Part shown: piece by piece, positions 60,863-64,000 of the stretch | Layout: each line of letters starts with the position of its first letter | Numbering within the stretch: the stretch's first letter is position 1 | Source of the DNA: Methanobrevibacter sp. | GTDB lineage: Archaea; Methanobacteriota; Methanobacteria; Methanobacteriales; Methanobacteriaceae | Length of the DNA: 64,000 nt | Reading direction: 5' to 3' | NCBI RefSeq assembly: GCF_017409525.1 | Contig: NZ_JAFQSO010000003.1 | Coordinates: 56,596-120,595 of the forward strand | The notes under the pieces: model-generated | Told to the model about the DNA's origin: nothing | Database searches by the model: none | What the model saw: only the letters and a program-made list of their open reading frames with translations | Made by a program: the position numbers and the translations under genes

Positions 60863-62257
60863 TCATTCATTATTTTTATATTTTTTAAGAAATACTGCAG
60901 TTGTAATAATCGTTAAGATAACTGAAATCACATTGGCAATCATTGCTGGCAGTCTGAAACCTTCCGGCGCCTGTAAAATATACCCAAATGTAATCAATAT
61001 GCATATTATTGCAGGAGCCAATGTTATAATGTAGGGCTTTTCTTTTTTCATTAAATAGGCTGTTGCCGAAAGGAGAACTGCGGCACCTATCAGCAATTGC
61101 GCCCAAGCGACATATCTCCAAACCAAAGTGAAATCAACAAATGTCAATGCAAATCCTGCAATAAACAATGGCAGGGCAATCTTTAATCTGGAAGTTATTT
61201 TTTCCTGATTGATATGCAATTCATCTGCTATTGTGATTCTTGAACTTCTAAGCGCAGTATCTCCAGTGGAAATCGGACATACAACAATTCCTATGATAAT
61301 CAAAGCCACAAAAATCGGATTGAGAAGGGCCGTTGCCATTTCATGAACCGCCACTGTCGGCGTTGCAGCATATGTCGCTGCAAGCTGCGGTTGGACATGG
61401 AAAAATGCCAGTGCAATTGCCGCCCAGCATAAGGCAGTCAAACCTTCCAGAACCATTGCTCCAAAAAACACAGGCCTTGCATCATTTTCATTTTTCATGC
61501 ACCTTGCGACAATCGGTGATTGGGATGCATGAAAACCTGAAATGGCTCCGCAAGCGATTGTTACAAATAGATATGGGAAAATGTTCTTGTCCGTTAAGTA
61601 TAGTCCCTGTGTTGTAAACTCTGGAATTGTATAGTTCGGATTTAGAATCAATGATCCTATCATCAACACCACCATTATTATGAATAATACTCCAAAAACA
61701 GGATATACTTTTCCAATGATTTTGTCAACCGGAAATAATGTAGCAATTAAGAAATAGACAAAAATTATCAGTGTCCAATAAAATACGGGAGTGCCTGTTA
61801 AATTACCAATCAATGCTGCAGAGCCTGTTGAAAAGACCGCAGCGACCATGACACCGGTCACAATGGTTACGATTGCAACAAATTTTTGGACTGTTGTTCC
61901 AAGATACTTGGAAATGATTCCGGGCATTGTAAGACCGTCATTTCTCAGGGATAAAAATCCTGAGAAGAAATCATGTACTGCACCGATAAAGATTGTGCCG
62001 AATGTAATCCATAAAAATGCAGACGGACCAAATAATGCGCCCTGAATAACTCCGAATATAGGGCCCAAACCTGCAATATTTAGGAATTGGACTAAAAATC
62101 CTTTAAGTCTAGACATTGGCATATAGTCTACACCATCTTCCAATCTCCATACGGGCGTTTGTTTGTTCTCATCAATGCCCACCTTTCGTTCAATAAATTT
62201 GCCATAAACAAAATAAGACCCAACTAATAATAAAAAGCAAGCAATGAAACTATACAT
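60863..62257 (-). CDS. CstA family peptide/pyruvate transporter
   Basis: The 464-residue protein has about twelve membrane helices and matches Cst[45 protein letters not shown] reads as the family core (given here only by its parts GVDYMP, IAGLGPI and GALFGP), followed by [20 protein letters not shown] and [12 protein letters not shown]. Bacterial CstA is 690-720 aa; this short form lacks the C-terminal third, as in many archaeal members. It takes up peptides or pyruvate in starvation. The two NSS genes follow within 14 bp, so the three form an amino-acid or peptide uptake operon of which only CstA remains intact. ATG 62257 has no good binding site. Confidence 0.87.
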   Translation of the reverse strand: MYSFIACFLLLVGSYFVYGKFIERKVGIDENKQTPVWRLEDGVDYMPMSRLKGFLVQFLNIAGLGPIFGVIQGALFGPSAFLWITFGTIFIGAVHDFFSGFLSLRNDGLTMPGIISKYLGTTVQKFVAIVTIVTGVMVAAVFSTGSAALIGNLTGTPVFYWTLIIFVYFLIATLFPVDKIIGKVYPVFGVLFIIMVVLMIGSLILNPNYTIPEFTTQGLYLTDKNIFPYLFVTIACGAISGFHASQSPIVARCMKNENDARPVFFGAMVLEGLTALCWAAIALAFFHVQPQLAATYAATPTVAVHEMATALLNPIFVALIIIGIVVCPISTGDTALRSSRITIADELHINQEKITSRLKIALPLFIAGFALTFVDFTLVWRYVAWAQLLIGAAVLLSATAYLMKKEKPYIITLAPAIICILITFGYILQAPEGFRLPAMIANVISVILTIITTAVFLKKYKNNE

Positions 62258-62411
62258 AAATATAGTTATTTACAATTTTTATTAATATATGTATTGTTTT
62301 AAAATATTTTCTTACCATATTTTCATATCTGCTAATTTTTAATCCCATTAAATGTATTCATCACCCATGCATTTCACATAGCCCCCCCCTTTGGCATTGT
62401 TTATAATTTTT

Positions 62412-63583
62412 GGCTTTGTAGAAATCCTAATTTTTATTGAATTTGTGTTGATCTGTAAATGTTGTAGATTGTGTTTTTGAGTTTTGTTTCTTTATTTGAT
62501 AATTGTAAGCTTCTGCTTCTGTTTGTTCCGTTGAATATTCTTTTTATCACGCTAAATATTGATTCTACATTGTTTCTTCTTGAGTAGATTTCTTGTTTGA
62601 ATGTATTTTTGCTTTTTAGTCAATAATGTCCTGTTTTCGCTCGTGTTTTTAGTGGTATTTGATCTTGTGCTTTTGCTTCTTCGTTTATGCATTTTCTGAT
62701 GGGTTCTGTGTCGTATGCTCTGTCTGCTAGGATGTATTTTGGATTATATTTCTTTATGTTTCTTATTGCTGCTATTGCAAAGCGTGTGTCGAATCTTGGG
62801 CCTCTTTGAGCTGCAAAATGAAGAATTAATCTACTGTCTACATCGATTGAAATATGGTTTTTTACGTAGCTTTTTCTCTCTTTTCGCCTTATAATTGCGT
62901 AATATTTGTCTGCGTAGTCATTGGTGAATCCGCTTCCATCTAAAGCAATAATTTCACCATTTATTTGATGATTCCTTAATATTTGTTTGTTTAATTCTTT
63001 CAATATTGCTGTTGGCAATCTTTGGAAGAATTTCTGGAGTGTTGTGTAATGTGGAACCTTTTTTAAGTGCAAATATTGTTGTATTTTATCAGATAACTCC
63101 AATAAATCAATTATTTGTCTGTATGTGCTCCTGGTGTAGATTTTAACTGCCAAAAGTGTGAATAATGCAGGTTGTGTGAAGTCATGCTTTGAAAAATTGC
63201 TTGAATATTTATTTAACACGATTTTTGAGTATTTAAATACATATTTAATGAATTTCAACAGTTTATTTGGTCTAATATCCTTGTTTATTTCTTTAATTTT
63301 TTTGAGTGCTGGTTTTTCAAAACCAAAATCCGAAAGATTTAATTGCTTTGAAAACAAACTACTAACTGGAGAATAGGTATTTTTGGGTTTCATATTAATA
63401 TTTATTCTCCGTTTTACTATATATAATTATATATTGCTTATTTTTTCTAATCGATGTGAAATTTCAAGTGTAACTTAAAATAAATAATAATTAGATTATT
63501 TTAAGAGATTTTGAGTAAAAATAGAAATAAAAATAGATTTTTAAAAAATTTTTGCAAAAATCAAATAGGATTTCTACAAAGCC
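62412..63583 (-). mobile_element. IS4/IS5-type insertion sequence with a stopped transposase
   Basis: GGCTTTGTAGAAATCCT (62412-62428) is matched by its complement at 63567-63583, a perfect 17-bp terminal repeat, extended by T5/A5 outside. The 1172-bp element holds one transposase (62434-63393, minus) with a premature TGA. The ends are intact, so it could move with a transposase provided from elsewhere. A target duplication cannot be told from the A/T flanks. Confidence 0.85.
62434..63393 (-). pseudogene. IS4/IS5-superfamily transposase, nonsense mutation
   Basis: The frame has 319 codons from ATG 63393 to TAA 62434, with a TGA at 62620-62622 after KTGHY. Before it lie the N-terminal helical part, the first Asp in IALDGSGFTNDY and the second Asp in ILADRAYDTEPI. 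After it lie SKNTFKQEIYSRRNNVESIFSVIKRIF, which holds the Y-x2-R-x3-E-x6-K signature (Y, R, E and K of YSRRNNVESIFSVIK) with the third catalytic acid. The stop removes that residue, so the enzyme is dead. The family is DDE_Tnp_1, IS4/IS5 superfamily. Confidence 0.85.
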
Positions 63584-63623
63584 AAAAAATAAAAAAAGTA
63601 AAGTGAATTTGTTAAATTCACTT

Positions 63624-64000
63624 TTATTTAATTGTTATTTTTGCTTTTTTGCTTGCGGAGTTGTATGTGTTGTCACCTGCGTATTTGACGGTAGCTGTGT
63701 ATTTGCCTTTTTTGGTTATTTTAAGGCTGAATGTTGCTTGTCCTTTGCTGTTGGTTTTTGCTGTGTAGGTTTTGCCGTTGATTTTTAGAGTTACTTTTTT
63801 GCCTGCGCTGAGGTAGACTTTGCCGTCTCTTGAGTTGCATTTTTGTGTTTTTAAAGTAACTGTGTATTTTTTGGTTTTTGCAGAAGCCTTGTAGGTTTTT
63901 GCAGAAGCCTTGATTGTGATTGGTTTCTTATCAAGGTCAATACATACTACAGCAAATGTGCTGTTGTATTGGTCGTTTCCTCCGAAGGAGAATGCCAATG
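63624..64000 (-). CDS. Adhesin-like protein, C-terminal part (cut by right edge)
   Basis: The frame is open to the right edge, so the gene starts outside. At least 124 residues remain. They start with FSFGGNDQYNSTFAVVCIDLDKKP, the end of one Ig-like repeat, and a second complete repeat follows (YTVTLKTQKCNSRDGKVYLS, AGKKVTLKINGKTYTAKTNSKGQATFSL, TKKGKYTATVKYAGDNTYNSASKKAKITIK in pieces). A KASAKT unit is present twice in tandem. This is the wall-associated repeat found at the C-terminus of Methanobrevibacter adhesin-like proteins. It is transcribed towards the insertion sequence at 62412-63583. Confidence 0.8.
   Translation of the reverse strand, partial: LAFSFGGNDQYNSTFAVVCIDLDKKPITIKASAKTYKASAKTKKYTVTLKTQKCNSRDGKVYLSAGKKVTLKINGKTYTAKTNSKGQATFSLKITKKGKYTATVKYAGDNTYNSASKKAKITIK

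Noticed and set aside
59395..60870. A 491-residue intact transporter starting at 60870
   Set aside because: The first 45 residues of that frame are out-of-frame translation of the conserved NSS N-terminus, which reads correctly from ATG 60848 until a one-base deletion.
62380..62388. C-run near 62380 and the G/C-run near 4224-4230 as phase-variable switches
   Set aside because: The first lies in intergenic DNA away from a promoter; the second is before a small gene in a decayed cluster, so a working switch is not supported.
1..64000. CRISPR array, tRNA or rRNA genes
   Set aside because: I found no regularly spaced direct repeats and no cloverleaf or TTCGA-type arm that could be folded into a tRNA; the repeats seen are coding duplications or terminal repeats of insertion sequences.

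Overview
The window reads as chromosomal DNA of a gut or rumen methanogen of the Methanobrevibacter type. The DNA is AT-rich with purine-rich GGAGGTGA-like ribosome binding sites, and some genes look leaderless behind TATA boxes. It carries archaeal Spt4, many Asp/Asn-rich surface proteins with immunoglobulin-like folds, many small zinc-ribbon proteins, and a pseudomurein-type glycosyltransferase locus. The genus is inferred from gene style; no 16S gene or methanogenesis gene is present to confirm it.

Positions 1-13.5 kb form a very AT-rich accessory island with defence-like content. It holds an unrecognised protein cut by the left edge, an OLD/PtuA-like ATPase overlapping a PD-(D/E)XK-like protein, a KAP-family NTPase, a complete insertion sequence with 27-bp terminal repeats, and a MazG-like hydrolase next to a nuclease-helicase (DUF2075). 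Between these lies a decayed minus-strand cluster with several in-frame stops, in which a lone intact spt4 gene sits. A small winged-helix regulator exists as a stopped copy (3250-3516) and an intact copy (13251-13517).

Positions 13.7-19 kb hold short membrane-anchored, secreted and zinc-ribbon proteins, including a tandemly duplicated and partly broken zinc-ribbon array, and an adhesin-like protein. Positions 19.2-29.7 kb carry a long co-directional cluster: several zinc-ribbon proteins, a CbxX/EccA-type AAA+ ATPase, a 49-residue two-helix membrane protein, a TPR-HIRAN-like protein, two SseB-like proteins, a zinc-ribbon protein with a HELSH zincin motif, and small partners. A minus-strand Rpn-type nuclease interrupts it. 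This is the best candidate for an undescribed multi-protein system.

Positions 29.7-33.5 kb contain a frameshifted glycosyltransferase, a CDF metal exporter, a glutathione-peroxidase-type enzyme and a universal stress protein. Positions 33.5-46.3 kb are a surface-polysaccharide locus (three tandem GT2 paralogues, UDP-glucose dehydrogenase, pyruvyl transferase, GT4, a further GT2, a QueC-like PP-loop protein) with a polar amino-acid ABC transporter inside it. Positions 46.3-50.7 kb carry a PAP2-like membrane enzyme, an acyltransferase and a flavodoxin-MarR-MATE operon. Positions 51.2-54.7 kb pair an ATP-grasp ligase with a MATE transporter bearing an ATPase-like tail, suggesting synthesis and export of a small peptide-like product. 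A hairpin-rich intergenic region follows. Positions 56-62.3 kb contain an MFS exporter and a CstA-NSS-NSS uptake operon in which both NSS genes are broken. The right end has a second insertion sequence with a stopped transposase and the C-terminus of an adhesin-like protein.
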